Part shown: piece after piece, positions 26,756 through 36,325 of the stretch
How positions within the stretch are numbered: the first letter of the stretch is position 1
Layout of the letters: the number at the start of each line of letters is the position of its first letter
NCBI GenBank assembly: GCA_965243265.1
Contig: CBDEUL010000004.1
Location: 1-64,000 of the forward strand
Reading direction: 5' to 3'
Length of the DNA: 64,000 nucleotides
Origin: Flavicella sp965243265
Lineage (GTDB): Bacteria > Bacteroidota > Bacteroidia > Flavobacteriales > Flavobacteriaceae
Position numbers and translations under genes: made by a program
Notes under the pieces: generated by a model
What the model was told of the DNA's origin: nothing
What the model saw: the letters and a program-made list of their open reading frames with translations, nothing else
Databases searched by the model: none

Positions 26756-27166
26756 TTAAGAGGTTATCTTAATTTGTCTAGAACCGTCATTGTTTTTGGT
26801 TAAATATAAGTTGACACTATCTAAAGGTACTAAATTTTCTACTTTAGAAGGCCATTCTATAAAACACCAAGCATTGTTATAAAAATAATCTTCAATTCCT
26901 ATATCATAGGCTTCCTCTTCGGTGTTAATTCTGTAAAAGTCAAAATGGTAAATAATTTCACCTGTATTTGATACATATTCATTCACTAAAGAAAACGTAG
27001 GAGAGTTGGTTATTTCTTGTACACCTAGTTGTTTTACAAGTTCTTTGATAAGAGTAGTTTTACCCATCCCCATTTCTCCGTGAAAAAGAATGGTTTTGTG
27101 TTTCGCCTGTTCAATAATTTTTTTTGCAATCTCAGGTAGTTGCTCTAAAGTAAAAGAGGTGTTCAT
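26756..27166 (-). CDS. tsaE: tRNA threonylcarbamoyladenosine biosynthesis ATPase TsaE
   Basis: 136-residue ATPase of the t6A tRNA-modification complex with TsaB and TsaD. Walker A GEMGMGKTTL (about residues 30-39), the switch region NSPTFSLVNEY and HFDFYRI, and CFIEWPSKVENL all match the family. It lies 20 bases downstream of porX, an order common in Flavobacteriia. Confidence 0.95.
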   Translation of the reverse strand: MNTSFTLEQLPEIAKKIIEQAKHKTILFHGEMGMGKTTLIKELVKQLGVQEITNSPTFSLVNEYVSNTGEIIYHFDFYRINTEEEAYDIGIEDYFYNNAWCFIEWPSKVENLVPLDSVNLYLTKNNDGSRQIKITS

Positions 27167-27186
27167 TTTTAAGTAAACAATTAGGT

Positions 27187-28734
27187 TTATTTAGGTTCAA
27201 AAATAGCACAAGGAATAATCATTTCTTCTAAAGAAATACCTCCATGTTGATAGGTGTTTTTGTAATAATGTACAAAGTGATTGTAATTATTAGGATATGC
27301 TAAAAAACGATCTTCTTTTGCAAAAATAAAAGAACTATTCATATGCAGCGTAGGCAGCATAATGTCTTTAGGATTTTTTACAGCAAAAACATCTTTTTCT
27401 TCGTAAGTAAGGCTTCTTCCAGTTTTATATCTAAGGTTGGAACTGATGTTTTTTTGACCAATAACTTTTGAGGGTGTTTTACAATTAATAGTTCCATGAT
27501 CTGTAGTTATAATTAGTTTCATACCAGCTTTTTTTGCTTTTTGTAAAGTGCTAAAAATAGGCGAGTTTTTAAACCAACTTAAGGTTAATGACCTATAAGC
27601 TTTGTCATCACCGGCTAATTCTTTAATAACCTCTAACTCTGTTTTAGAGTGTGAAAGCATGTCTACAAAATTATAAACAACAGCAGATAAATTGTCAGCT
27701 TTTAATTGATTGAAGTTAGCATCCAGTTCTTTGGCTCCTTTTAAGGTTGTTATTTTATGATAACTATGTTTTATAGAAGGGTTTAAACGTTTTAATTGTG
27801 CTGTTAAAAATTCATTTTCAAATAAGTTTTTACCACCTTCATCGGTATCATTTTTCCAGTATTCAGGGTGTTTTTTTTCCATTTCTAAAGGCGAAAGCCC
27901 AGAGAACAAAGCATTTCTAGCGTATTGTGTAGCTGTTGGTAAAATACTGAAGTAAGGAGTTTCTTTCTCTTTTTTGTAAAAAGGAAGTATGTGTGGCTCT
28001 AAAGCTTTCCATTGATCGTATCGTAAATTATCAATAACAATCAAAAGTGTATTACTATCAGTAGATATTTCAGGGAAAATTACTTCTTTAAAAAGAGTGT
28101 GTGAAAATACAGGAGCATCATAATCTGTAAGAAGGTCTTGATAATTTTTTCTGATGAATTTGAAAAACAAATTATTAGCTTCTTCTTTTTGACTTTCTAA
28201 AATACCTAGCATTCCTGTGTCATTGATATTTTCAAGCTCAAGTTCCCAATGCAATAATTTCTGATACAAGTCAATCCACTCTTCGTAGCTATTTACCATG
28301 GCTAAATCCATAGCTATTTTTCTAAATTCTTGTTGGTAGCTAGAAGTGGTTTTTTGAGAAACCAACCTAGAGTGATCTAAGTTCTTTTTAAGAGAAAGTA
28401 GAATTTGATTTGGGTTTACAGGTTTAATTAAGTAATCGGCTATTTTAGAACCAATGGCTTCTTCCATAATATACTCTTCCTCACTTTTTGTAATCATGAT
28501 TACAGGTAAGTTCGATTTTTGATTTTTTATTTCAGAAAGCGTTTCTAAACCACTCAATCCGGGCATGTTTTCATCTAAAAAAACAATGTCAAAGTTCTGT
28601 TCAGAAATAAGATCAATGGCATCAGCACCGTTTGTACAAGTTGTAATATCGTAGTTCTTGGCTTTTAAAAAGAGTGTATGAGGTTTTAATAATTCAATTT
28701 CATCATCAACCCATAGAATATGTATCTTTTTCAT
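27187..28734 (-). CDS. porX: PorX response regulator with PglZ phosphatase domain
   Basis: Two-component regulator of the type IX secretion system and gliding. 515 residues: an N-terminal receiver domain with phospho-acceptor Asp54 (FDIVFLDENMPG) and the conserved Lys near residue 104 (LIKPVNP), a helical linker, then an alkaline-phosphatase-superfamily PglZ domain (VIDNLRYDQWKALE, Thr site NALFSG, IITTDHGTI). This architecture is specific to PorX. Its partners PorY and SigP are not in the window. Confidence 0.95.
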   Translation of the reverse strand: MKKIHILWVDDEIELLKPHTLFLKAKNYDITTCTNGADAIDLISEQNFDIVFLDENMPGLSGLETLSEIKNQKSNLPVIMITKSEEEYIMEEAIGSKIADYLIKPVNPNQILLSLKKNLDHSRLVSQKTTSSYQQEFRKIAMDLAMVNSYEEWIDLYQKLLHWELELENINDTGMLGILESQKEEANNLFFKFIRKNYQDLLTDYDAPVFSHTLFKEVIFPEISTDSNTLLIVIDNLRYDQWKALEPHILPFYKKEKETPYFSILPTATQYARNALFSGLSPLEMEKKHPEYWKNDTDEGGKNLFENEFLTAQLKRLNPSIKHSYHKITTLKGAKELDANFNQLKADNLSAVVYNFVDMLSHSKTELEVIKELAGDDKAYRSLTLSWFKNSPIFSTLQKAKKAGMKLIITTDHGTINCKTPSKVIGQKNISSNLRYKTGRSLTYEEKDVFAVKNPKDIMLPTLHMNSSFIFAKEDRFLAYPNNYNHFVHYYKNTYQHGGISLEEMIIPCAIFEPK

Positions 28735-28827
28735 TTGAAAAAAGTGCGTTATAAATATTTATAATTAGTGAAAAGAACCCTCAAGCTCTTTAGTTTGAAT
28801 ATTGTTCATCAAACTACTTTAGATTGT

Positions 28828-28835
28828 TATCTTTG
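28828..28835 (+). promoter_or_regulatory. Putative -7 element (TATCTTTG) of the HD-domain gene
   Basis: Exact TAnnTTTG match, with TTG at 28802-28804 about 23 bases upstream. It overlaps the longest open frame and supports translation from the TTG at 28860. Confidence 0.55.
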
Positions 28836-28859
28836 TTACTCATTAAAATTCTACGTCTT

Positions 28860-30095
28860 TTGAGCTTAAAGAAAACCAACAAACTTAAAATTTTAAACGA
28901 CCCAATTTACGGATTTATTACGATACCTAATGAATTAATTTATGATTTAATAGAACATTCTTATTTCCAACGTTTAAGAAGAATTTCTCAAATGGGGTTA
29001 TCGTATTTGGTGTATCCAGGAGCCCATCATACAAGGTTTCATCATGCGATAGGGTGTATGCATTTGATGCAAAAAACAATCCATACGTTACGATCTAAGG
29101 GAGTTGTAATTTCAGAGGAAGAAGCGGTGGCTTTAAGTATTGCAATTTTATTACATGATATTGGACATGGACCGTTTTCTCACGCTTTAGAACACAGTAT
29201 TGTTGACGGTATTAGTCATGAAGAAATATCCTTGTTTTTTATGAGGGCTTTAAATGAAGAGTTTGACGGAAAACTGACATTGGCAATAGAAATTTTTGAA
29301 GGAAAAAATTCTCGTAAATTCTTACATCAATTGATATCAAGTCAATTAGATATGGATCGTTTAGATTATTTAAAACGAGATAGTTTTTACACAGGAGTTG
29401 CAGAAGGGAATATCAATTCAGAACGATTGATAGCTATGTTGAATGTTGTAAATGATGAGTTAGTAGTAGAAGAAAAAGGAATTTATTCAGCAGAAAAATT
29501 TATAGTAGGAAGACGTTTGATGTATTGGCAAGTTTACCTACATAAAACAGGATTGGTAGCAGAAAAAATGTTGGTCAATTTATTAAAAAGAGCCAATGAA
29601 TTGTCTAAAAGAGGAGTATCATTGCCTGCAAGTAAAGCTTTTACTCATTTTCTAAAGAATGAAATAACAGAAGATAATTTTGATATCAATACATTAGAAA
29701 TTTTTGCAAGGTTGGACGATTATGATGTTTTATCAGCAATCAAAGATTGGATAAGTCATGAGGATAAGGTTTTATCATCATTGTCTGAAATGATTATTAA
29801 TCGACAATTGTTAAAAATTCAATTAGGGAACGCAGAGTCGAGTGAATTTGATTTTGAAAAGATTCTAAAAGAGAAAAAAGAAGCGTTGCAATTGACAGAT
29901 GAGGAAGCACCATATTTTATTTTTAAAGATTCTGTTCAAAATCAAGCATATGATTCGTCTAAAAGTAAGATAAATATTGTGTATAAAAACGGAACAATTG
30001 TAGATATCACAAAGGCTTCAGATCAATTAAATATACAGGCATTGACAAAACCAGTGGTGAAGCATTTTATTTGCTTTCCAAAGCGAATGGTTTAA
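28860..30095 (+). CDS. HD-domain phosphohydrolase (dNTPase-like)
   Basis: 411-residue HD-superfamily protein related to dGTPase and SAMHD1-like triphosphohydrolases. Metal-binding residues are visible: TRFHHAIGCMHLM (first His), LLHDIGHGPFSHALEH (HD pair plus second His) and QLDMDRLDYLKRD (last Asp). The open frame could begin at 28824, but that overlaps a promoter element, so I place the start at TTG 28860 (SLKKTNKLKILNDPIYGF), in line with relatives. The substrate is unknown. It runs just ahead of lpxD. Confidence 0.88.
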   Translation: MSLKKTNKLKILNDPIYGFITIPNELIYDLIEHSYFQRLRRISQMGLSYLVYPGAHHTRFHHAIGCMHLMQKTIHTLRSKGVVISEEEAVALSIAILLHDIGHGPFSHALEHSIVDGISHEEISLFFMRALNEEFDGKLTLAIEIFEGKNSRKFLHQLISSQLDMDRLDYLKRDSFYTGVAEGNINSERLIAMLNVVNDELVVEEKGIYSAEKFIVGRRLMYWQVYLHKTGLVAEKMLVNLLKRANELSKRGVSLPASKAFTHFLKNEITEDNFDINTLEIFARLDDYDVLSAIKDWISHEDKVLSSLSEMIINRQLLKIQLGNAESSEFDFEKILKEKKEALQLTDEEAPYFIFKDSVQNQAYDSSKSKINIVYKNGTIVDITKASDQLNIQALTKPVVKHFICFPKRMV

Positions 30096-30116
30096 CAGAA
30101 TTAAAAAGAATTTTTA

Positions 30117-30124
30117 TACTTTTG
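30117..30124 (+). promoter_or_regulatory. Putative -7 element (TACTTTTG) of lpxD
   Basis: Exact TAnnTTTG match 7 bases before the chosen lpxD ATG at 30131. Such a short leader is unusual but seen in this phylum. Confidence 0.4.
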
Positions 30125-30130
30125 CAAGTA

Positions 30131-31168
30131 ATGAAATTTACGGCAACACAAATCGCAGAAATATTAGAGGGAGACATTGTAGGGAACCCAGAAGAAGAAG
30201 TATCTAAGCTTTCTAAGATTGAAGAAGGAGAAGAAGGGTCTTTGACTTTTCTATCTAATGAAAAATATACTCCTTACATATATTCAACAAACGCATCGAT
30301 TGCTATTGTAAATAAAACATTTGTTCCTGAGAAGGAAATTACTTCAACTCTAATTAAAGTTGACGATGCTTACAAGGCTTTTTCAACATTATTGGCTTTT
30401 TATAATGAAGTTAAAAACAATAAGTCAGGAAAAGAAACACCGCATTTTATTAGTGATTCAGCAAAATTAGGAATCAACCTTTATATAGGAGCATTTTCAT
30501 ATATAGGAAATAATGTAACTATTGCTGATGATGTAAAAATATACCCAAATTGTTTTATTGGAGATAATGTTACCATTGGAGAGGGTACAACCCTTTTTCC
30601 TGGAGTTAAAGTATATTCAGAATCAATTATTGGAAAAAACTGTAAAATTCATTCAGGAGCCGTTATTGGTGCAGATGGTTTTGGGTTTGCTCCAGAAGCA
30701 GATGGAACATATGCTGCTATTCCACAAATAGGAAACGTTGTTATAGAAGACAATGTAGATGTTGGAGCCAATACTACTATTGATAGAGCTACTTTAGGAG
30801 CTACTTATATTAGAAAGGGTGTTAAATTAGACAACCTGATTCAAATAGGGCATAACGTAGAGGTTGATACCAATACGGTTATTGCTGCTCAAACAGCAGT
30901 TGCAGGATCTAGTAAAGTAGGTAAAAACTGTATGATTGGGGGGCAAGTAGCTATTTCAGGTCACTTGAAAATTTCGGACAATGTGAAGGTTCAAGGAAAG
31001 TCTGGGATAACGAAAAGCATAAAATCGAATGAGGTAGTAGGAGGAATTCCTGCATTTAACCTAAAAGATTTTAATAAGTCTTATGTGTACTTTAAAAATG
31101 CACCTTCACAGAACTCAAGAATAACAGAATTAGAAAAAGAAATAAAAGCATTAAAAGATAAATCATGA
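30131..31168 (+). CDS. lpxD: UDP-3-O-acylglucosamine N-acyltransferase
   Basis: Adds the N-linked acyl chain in lipid A synthesis (third step). 345 residues: the N-terminal uridine-binding domain (MKFTATQIAEILEGDIVGN...), then a left-handed beta-helix of hexapeptide repeats with IHSGAVIGADGFGFAPE (acyl-binding region) and LIQIGHNVEVD (catalytic His). I chose ATG 30131; the frame is open 20 codons upstream into the HD gene. Its stop overlaps the lpxC-fabZ start (ATGA). Confidence 0.95.
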   Translation: MKFTATQIAEILEGDIVGNPEEEVSKLSKIEEGEEGSLTFLSNEKYTPYIYSTNASIAIVNKTFVPEKEITSTLIKVDDAYKAFSTLLAFYNEVKNNKSGKETPHFISDSAKLGINLYIGAFSYIGNNVTIADDVKIYPNCFIGDNVTIGEGTTLFPGVKVYSESIIGKNCKIHSGAVIGADGFGFAPEADGTYAAIPQIGNVVIEDNVDVGANTTIDRATLGATYIRKGVKLDNLIQIGHNVEVDTNTVIAAQTAVAGSSKVGKNCMIGGQVAISGHLKISDNVKVQGKSGITKSIKSNEVVGGIPAFNLKDFNKSYVYFKNAPSQNSRITELEKEIKALKDKS

Positions 31169-32559
31169 TGCAGAAAAACCAAACAACTATTGGAAAAGAA
31201 GTAACCCTAAAAGGAATAGGGCTGCATACAGGTAAAGAGGTAACTCTTACATTTAAACCAACAGATGTAAATAAAGGATATGCTTTTACAAGGGTAGATT
31301 TAGAAGGAGCCCCTGTTATTGAAGCAAAAGCTGAGTATGTTGTAGATACACAAAGAGGAACTAACCTAGAGAAAAATGGTGTTAGTATTCATACATCTGA
31401 GCATGTATTAGCAGCAGCAGTAGGTTTGGGAGTTACAAATCTTTTGATTGAAATTGATGAAGCAGAACCTCCAATTATGGATGGGTCTTCAAAGTTTTTT
31501 GTAGAAGCTTTAGAAGAGGCAGGTATTGTAGCGCAAGATGCACCAATAGATTATTACGAAGTAAAAGAAGTAATTACCTATAAAGAAGAAGCGACAGGAA
31601 GTGAAATTATGTTGATGCCTTCTGATGAATATCAGGTAACTACAATGGTAGATTTTGGAACTAAAATATTAGGAACTCAAAATGCCAATTTAAATACAAT
31701 TTCAGATTTTAAAAACGAAATAGCAGACGCAAGAACATTTAGTTTTTTACATGAACTAGAAATGTTGATAGATCATGACCTTATTAAAGGAGGTGATCTA
31801 AATAATGCGATTGTATATGTAGACAAAGAGATTTCTGAAGATACGATGTTAAAGCTTAAAAAGGTTTTTAACAAAAAAGAAATATCAGTACAAGCCAATG
31901 GTATTTTAGATAATTTAGAATTGCATTGGGCAAATGAAGCAGCGCGTCATAAATTGTTAGATGTTATAGGAGATTTAGCCTTAGTAGGAAAGCCTATCAA
32001 AGGAAAAATTATAGCAACAAAACCAGGACACTCTATCAATACAAAATTTGCTAAAAAACTAGCAAATATTATCAAAAAGGAAAGAAGAAATAATGTACCA
32101 CAATTCGATTTGAATCAACCACCGTTGATGGATATTCATAGAATTATGGAAATATTACCTCACAGACCTCCATTTTTGTTGATTGATAAAATTTTAGAGT
32201 TAACAGATACGCATGTAGTAGGTTCTAAAAATGTTTCGATGAATGAACCATTTTTTGTAGGGCACTTTCCAGAAGCACCTGTAATGCCAGGAGTTTTACA
32301 AATAGAAGCTATGGCACAGTGTGGAGGAGTATTGGTATTGAGTACAGTTCCAGATCCAGAAAACTACTTGACATACTTTATGAAAATGGATAATGTAAAG
32401 TTCAAACAAAAAGTATTACCAGGAGATACATTAATTTTCAAAGCAGAATTAATTACTCCTATTCGTAGAGGAATTTGTCATATGCAAGCTTATGGATATG
32501 CAAACAATAAATTAGTAGTTGAAGCTGCTTTAATGGCACAAATCGCAAAAAAGAAATAA
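31165..32559 (+). CDS. lpxC/fabZ: Bifunctional LpxC deacetylase / FabZ dehydratase
   Basis: Fusion typical of Bacteroidota. Residues ~1-300 are LpxC, which deacetylates UDP-3-O-acyl-GlcNAc: zinc ligand HTSEHVLAA and the HWANEAARHKLLDVIGDLAL segment. Residues ~315-464 are FabZ, which dehydrates 3-hydroxyacyl-ACP: LPHRPPFLLIDKI and the catalytic GHFPEAPVMPGVLQIEAMAQ. A second ATG directly follows the first. The fusion couples lipid A flux to fatty-acid elongation. Confidence 0.96.
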   Translation: MMQKNQTTIGKEVTLKGIGLHTGKEVTLTFKPTDVNKGYAFTRVDLEGAPVIEAKAEYVVDTQRGTNLEKNGVSIHTSEHVLAAAVGLGVTNLLIEIDEAEPPIMDGSSKFFVEALEEAGIVAQDAPIDYYEVKEVITYKEEATGSEIMLMPSDEYQVTTMVDFGTKILGTQNANLNTISDFKNEIADARTFSFLHELEMLIDHDLIKGGDLNNAIVYVDKEISEDTMLKLKKVFNKKEISVQANGILDNLELHWANEAARHKLLDVIGDLALVGKPIKGKIIATKPGHSINTKFAKKLANIIKKERRNNVPQFDLNQPPLMDIHRIMEILPHRPPFLLIDKILELTDTHVVGSKNVSMNEPFFVGHFPEAPVMPGVLQIEAMAQCGGVLVLSTVPDPENYLTYFMKMDNVKFKQKVLPGDTLIFKAELITPIRRGICHMQAYGYANNKLVVEAALMAQIAKKK

Positions 32560-32560
32560 G

Positions 32561-33346
32561 ATGAATCAACCGTTAGCATACGTACATCCTCAAGCAAAAA
32601 TTGCAAGAAATGTTGTCATAGAGCCTTTTACAACAATCCATAATAATGTAACCATTGGTTCGGGAACTTGGATTGGTTCAAATGTAACCATTATGGAAGG
32701 TGCTCGTATTGGAGATAATTGTAGAATTTTTCCAGGAGCAGTAATTTCTGCAATTCCACAAGATTTAAAGTTTGAAGGTGAAGACTCACTTACAGTAATA
32801 GGAGATAATACTACTATTAGAGAATGTGTTACTGTAAATAGAGGTACAAGTGCTTCTGGTAAAACGGAAATAGGAAAAAACTGTTTAATTATGGCAGCAG
32901 CCCATATTGCACATGATTGTGTAGTTGGTGACAATGCTATTATTGTAAACGGTGTATTGTTAGGCGGACACGTAACCGTTGGTGAGTTTGCTGTATTAGG
33001 TGGACTTTCTGCGATTCATCAATTTATAAATATTGGGGCACATGCAATGATTTCAGGTGGGTCTTTGGTTCGTAAAGATGTTCCTCCATATACAAAAGCA
33101 GCAAAAGAACCTCTATCTTATGTAGGAATCAATTCAATTGGTTTACGAAGAAGAGGATTCAATTCAGAAAAAATAAAAGAAGTACAAGATATCTACAGAA
33201 TTTTATATCAAAAGACATATAATAATTCACAAGCATTAGAGAAAATCGAAGCTGAAATGGAGGCTACTCCAGAACGTGATGAGATTATTACTTTTATTAG
33301 AAACTCTAAGAGAGGTATCATGAAAGGATATACTTCTAACCAATAA
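32561..33346 (+). CDS. lpxA: UDP-GlcNAc O-acyltransferase
   Basis: First enzyme of lipid A synthesis. 261 residues of hexapeptide beta-helix (HPQAKIARNVVIEPF, VTIGSGTWIGSNVTI) with the catalytic His in AAAHIAHDCVVGD and GGHVTVGEFAVLGG. A C-terminal helical part (NSEKIKEVQDIYRILY) completes the fold. One base separates it from lpxC/fabZ, so it is the same operon. Confidence 0.96.
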   Translation: MNQPLAYVHPQAKIARNVVIEPFTTIHNNVTIGSGTWIGSNVTIMEGARIGDNCRIFPGAVISAIPQDLKFEGEDSLTVIGDNTTIRECVTVNRGTSASGKTEIGKNCLIMAAAHIAHDCVVGDNAIIVNGVLLGGHVTVGEFAVLGGLSAIHQFINIGAHAMISGGSLVRKDVPPYTKAAKEPLSYVGINSIGLRRRGFNSEKIKEVQDIYRILYQKTYNNSQALEKIEAEMEATPERDEIITFIRNSKRGIMKGYTSNQ

Positions 33347-33368
33347 AATAAAATAGTAAAAATAGAAT

Positions 33369-33935
33369 ATGGCATCTACATCAGATATAAGAAACGGATT
33401 GTGTATCAATTACAATAGTGATACATATAAAATTGTTGAATTTCAACACGTAAAACCAGGAAAAGGACCTGCATTTGTAAGAACTAAATTGAAGAGTTTA
33501 ACAACAGGTAAAGTTATAGACAATACTTTTTCAGCAGGACACAAAATTGATGAGGTTCGTGTAGAAACAAGAAAGTATCAATACCTATACGCAGAAGGAG
33601 ATATGTTCAATTTTATGAACACGGAGGATTACAATCAGATAACTTTAGAAAAAGCTATTTTAGATGCTCCAGCGTTAATGAAAGAAGGAGAGGTTGTAAC
33701 TGTAGTGGTACGTGCAGAAGATGAATTACCATTATCTGTAGAAATGCCTGCAAGTGTGATTTTAGAAGTTACTTACACAGAACCAGGAGTAAAAGGAAAC
33801 ACAGCAACAAATGCTACAAAACCAGCTACAGTTGAAACAGGAGCTATTATCAATGTACCTTTGTTTATAAATGAAGGAGATAAAGTAAAAGTAGAAACTA
33901 CAAAAGGTACGTACCAAGAGCGTATCAAAGAGTAG
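33369..33935 (+). CDS. efp: Elongation factor P
   Basis: 188-residue three-domain beta protein that relieves ribosome stalling at polyproline. The tip of domain I is KPGKGPAFVRTKLK with Lys32 at the place that is modified in many bacteria; the modifying enzyme is not in this window. The C-terminal domains (VSVEMPASVILEVTYTEPG, INVPLFINEGDKVKVET) are complete. It follows lpxA by 22 bases, a common order in this group. Confidence 0.96.
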   Translation: MASTSDIRNGLCINYNSDTYKIVEFQHVKPGKGPAFVRTKLKSLTTGKVIDNTFSAGHKIDEVRVETRKYQYLYAEGDMFNFMNTEDYNQITLEKAILDAPALMKEGEVVTVVVRAEDELPLSVEMPASVILEVTYTEPGVKGNTATNATKPATVETGAIINVPLFINEGDKVKVETTKGTYQERIKE

Positions 33936-33957
33936 TTTTTTAAATAAAATTAAAAGT

Positions 33958-33990
33958 AAAGTCGAAGGCAATCCCTTCGACTTTCTTTCA
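33958..33990 (+). terminator. Hairpin between efp and the lpxD paralogue
   Basis: AAAGTCGAAGG / CCTTCGACTTT, 5-base loop, T-rich tail. It may end the lipid A-efp transcript or act as an attenuating stem. Confidence 0.6.
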
Positions 33991-34013
33991 TTAAATAAGT
34001 TAAGTATTTAGGT

Positions 34014-34937
34014 ATGAAGTTTTCTAAAAAACAAACATTAAAAGAAATTGCAGAAGTTTTGAGCTGTTCTTATGTTGGAGCAGCAGATTTTCCTGTTTTG
34101 GGAATGAATGAAATTCATGTAGTAGAGTCCGGAGATATTGTTTTTGTAGACCATCCTAAATATTACGACAAGGCATTGAATTCTAATGCCACTATTGTAT
34201 TAATTAATAAAGAGGTTCCATGTCCTGAAGGAAAAGCCCTGTTAATTAGTGATGATCCTTTTAGAGATTTTAATATACTTACAAAACATTTTAATCCATT
34301 TATAGCGAGTAGTTCAGCAATAAGCAGTTCTGCCGTTATAGGAGAAAACACAACCATTCAGCCCAATGTGTTTATAGGGAATAATGTGCAAATAGGTAAA
34401 AACTGTTTGATTCATCCCAATGTAACTATTTATGACAATTGTATTGTAGGAGATAATGTAACCATTCATGGAGGAAGTATTTTAGGAGCAGATGCTTTTT
34501 ATTATAAAAATCGTCCAAGTGGTTATGATAAGTTACTTTCAGGAGGGCGTGTTGTTTTAGAGGATAATGTAGACCTTGGAGCTTTGTGTACAATTGACAG
34601 AGGTGTTACAGGAGATACTTTGATTCAAAAAGGAACCAAGATAGACAATCAGGTTCATGTAGGACACGATACTCAAATAGGTAAAAAATGTTTGATAGCA
34701 TCACAAACAGGAATTGCTGGTTGTGTTGTTATAAAGGATGAAGTTACCATCTGGGGGCAAGTAGGAACTACCAGTGGAATTAGTATAGGAAAAGGAGCCG
34801 TTATTTTAGGGCAAACAGGAGTTACAAAATCGGTTGAAGGTGGAAAAACATATTTTGGAACACCAATTACTGAATCTAGAGAAAAACTAAAAGAACTTGC
34901 AGGGATTAAAAAGATATTGAAAAGTCAAAGTAAATAA
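34014..34937 (+). CDS. LpxD-like hexapeptide acyltransferase (paralogue)
   Basis: 307 residues: an N-terminal LpxD-like domain (LKEIAEVLSCSYVGAADF) and a long hexapeptide beta-helix with QVHVGHDTQIGKKC (catalytic-type His), but shorter than the lpxD product above and without its C-terminal helix pair. It resembles the second LpxD homologue that Flavobacteriia carry beside efp. It may acylate a different sugar nucleotide; the substrate is unknown. Confidence 0.8.
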   Translation: MKFSKKQTLKEIAEVLSCSYVGAADFPVLGMNEIHVVESGDIVFVDHPKYYDKALNSNATIVLINKEVPCPEGKALLISDDPFRDFNILTKHFNPFIASSSAISSSAVIGENTTIQPNVFIGNNVQIGKNCLIHPNVTIYDNCIVGDNVTIHGGSILGADAFYYKNRPSGYDKLLSGGRVVLEDNVDLGALCTIDRGVTGDTLIQKGTKIDNQVHVGHDTQIGKKCLIASQTGIAGCVVIKDEVTIWGQVGTTSGISIGKGAVILGQTGVTKSVEGGKTYFGTPITESREKLKELAGIKKILKSQSK

Positions 34938-34989
34938 CTTTCAGTGTAAGCTTTGTTTTTTATTTCGTTCTAAAAAGTAAATATTCAAC

Positions 34990-36126
34990 ATGAAAATAGG
35001 TATTGTTTGTTATCCTACATTTGGGGGAAGTGGTGTTGTTGCAACAGAATTGGGAATGGCTTTGGCTCATAAAGGACACGAAGTTCATTTTATAACCTAT
35101 AACCAACCTGTACGACTTGATTTTATTTCAAGTGGATTGCACTTTCATCAAGTTCAAATTCAAGAATATCCTCTGTTTGAATACCAACCCTATGAATTGG
35201 CATTGTCATCTAAAATGGTAGAGGTTGTTTCTAGATACAATTTAGAAATATTACACGTACATTATGCCATTCCACATGCATATGCAGCCTTTATGGCAAA
35301 GCAAATGCTTAAAGAAAAAGGAATTGATTTAAAAGTAGTTACAACTTTACACGGTACAGATATTACTTTGGTAGGAAGTCACCCTAGTTATAAAACAGCT
35401 GTTGAATTTAGTATCAACCATTCAGATGCTGTTACTACAGTTTCAGAAAGTTTAAAAAAACAAACTTTAGAACTGTTTCAGATTCATAAAAACATAGAGG
35501 TAATCTATAATTTTATAGAGTTAGAAAAATACCCAGATATATTACACGAAGAATGCCAGCGTATTGCTATTGCAGCACCAGAAGAAAGAATACTTACACA
35601 TATAAGTAATTTTAGACCTGTAAAACGTACGGCTGATGTTATTGAAATTTTCTATAGAGTACATAAAGAGATTCCTGCAAAATTATTATTAGTAGGAGAG
35701 GGGCCTGATTTAAAAGCAGCAAGGGAACGAGCAAAAGAATTGGGAATTTATGAAAATGTATTGTTCTTAGGAAACAGTGTAGAGTTAGAAAAAATATTGT
35801 GTTATACAGATTTGTTTTTGTTGCCTTCAGAGACTGAAAGTTTTGGTTTGGCAGCTTTAGAAGCAATGGCAGCAAAGAGTCCTGTAATATCTAGTAATTC
35901 AGGAGGATTACCAGAAGTAAATGTAGAGGGAGTTACAGGTTTTTTAAGTGATGTAGGAGATGTGGATGCTATGGCTAAAAATGCACTGTATATTTTAAAA
36001 GATTCTGAGCGTTTAAAATTATTTAAAACAAATGCATGGGAGCATTCACGTAATTTCTCTATAGATGAAATCCTTCCTTTTTATGAAAAGGTATACAAGG
36101 ATTTGGATGCATTGCGTGATAAGTAA
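34990..36126 (+). CDS. bshA: N-acetyl-alpha-D-glucosaminyl L-malate synthase
   Basis: GT4-family glycosyltransferase that joins GlcNAc to L-malate, the first step of bacillithiol synthesis. 378 residues. Conserved parts are the start MKIGIVCYPTFGGSGVVATELG, TTLHGTDITLVGSHPSY, ISNFRPVKRTADVI and PSETESFGLAALEAMA (donor-site E-x7-E). It implies bacillithiol as the thiol of this organism. It is the last conserved gene before the accessory island. Confidence 0.94.
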   Translation: MKIGIVCYPTFGGSGVVATELGMALAHKGHEVHFITYNQPVRLDFISSGLHFHQVQIQEYPLFEYQPYELALSSKMVEVVSRYNLEILHVHYAIPHAYAAFMAKQMLKEKGIDLKVVTTLHGTDITLVGSHPSYKTAVEFSINHSDAVTTVSESLKKQTLELFQIHKNIEVIYNFIELEKYPDILHEECQRIAIAAPEERILTHISNFRPVKRTADVIEIFYRVHKEIPAKLLLVGEGPDLKAARERAKELGIYENVLFLGNSVELEKILCYTDLFLLPSETESFGLAALEAMAAKSPVISSNSGGLPEVNVEGVTGFLSDVGDVDAMAKNALYILKDSERLKLFKTNAWEHSRNFSIDEILPFYEKVYKDLDALRDK

Positions 36127-36325
36127 TAGATCTTGTAAGGCATTTTTTGATAAAATTGTAACAAACTACTAAAACAAGATTTTTCTATTATTTTTATGAG
36201 TCCTTTTTGATGTAATAACTAAAGTAGGTATTCCAAAAGGTTCTTAATACCGTCTGATTACTCTGTCATTTTTGTACATAATGTTTAAAATTATGTAGCC
36301 TTATTTCAGGACGGGTCATTATGCT

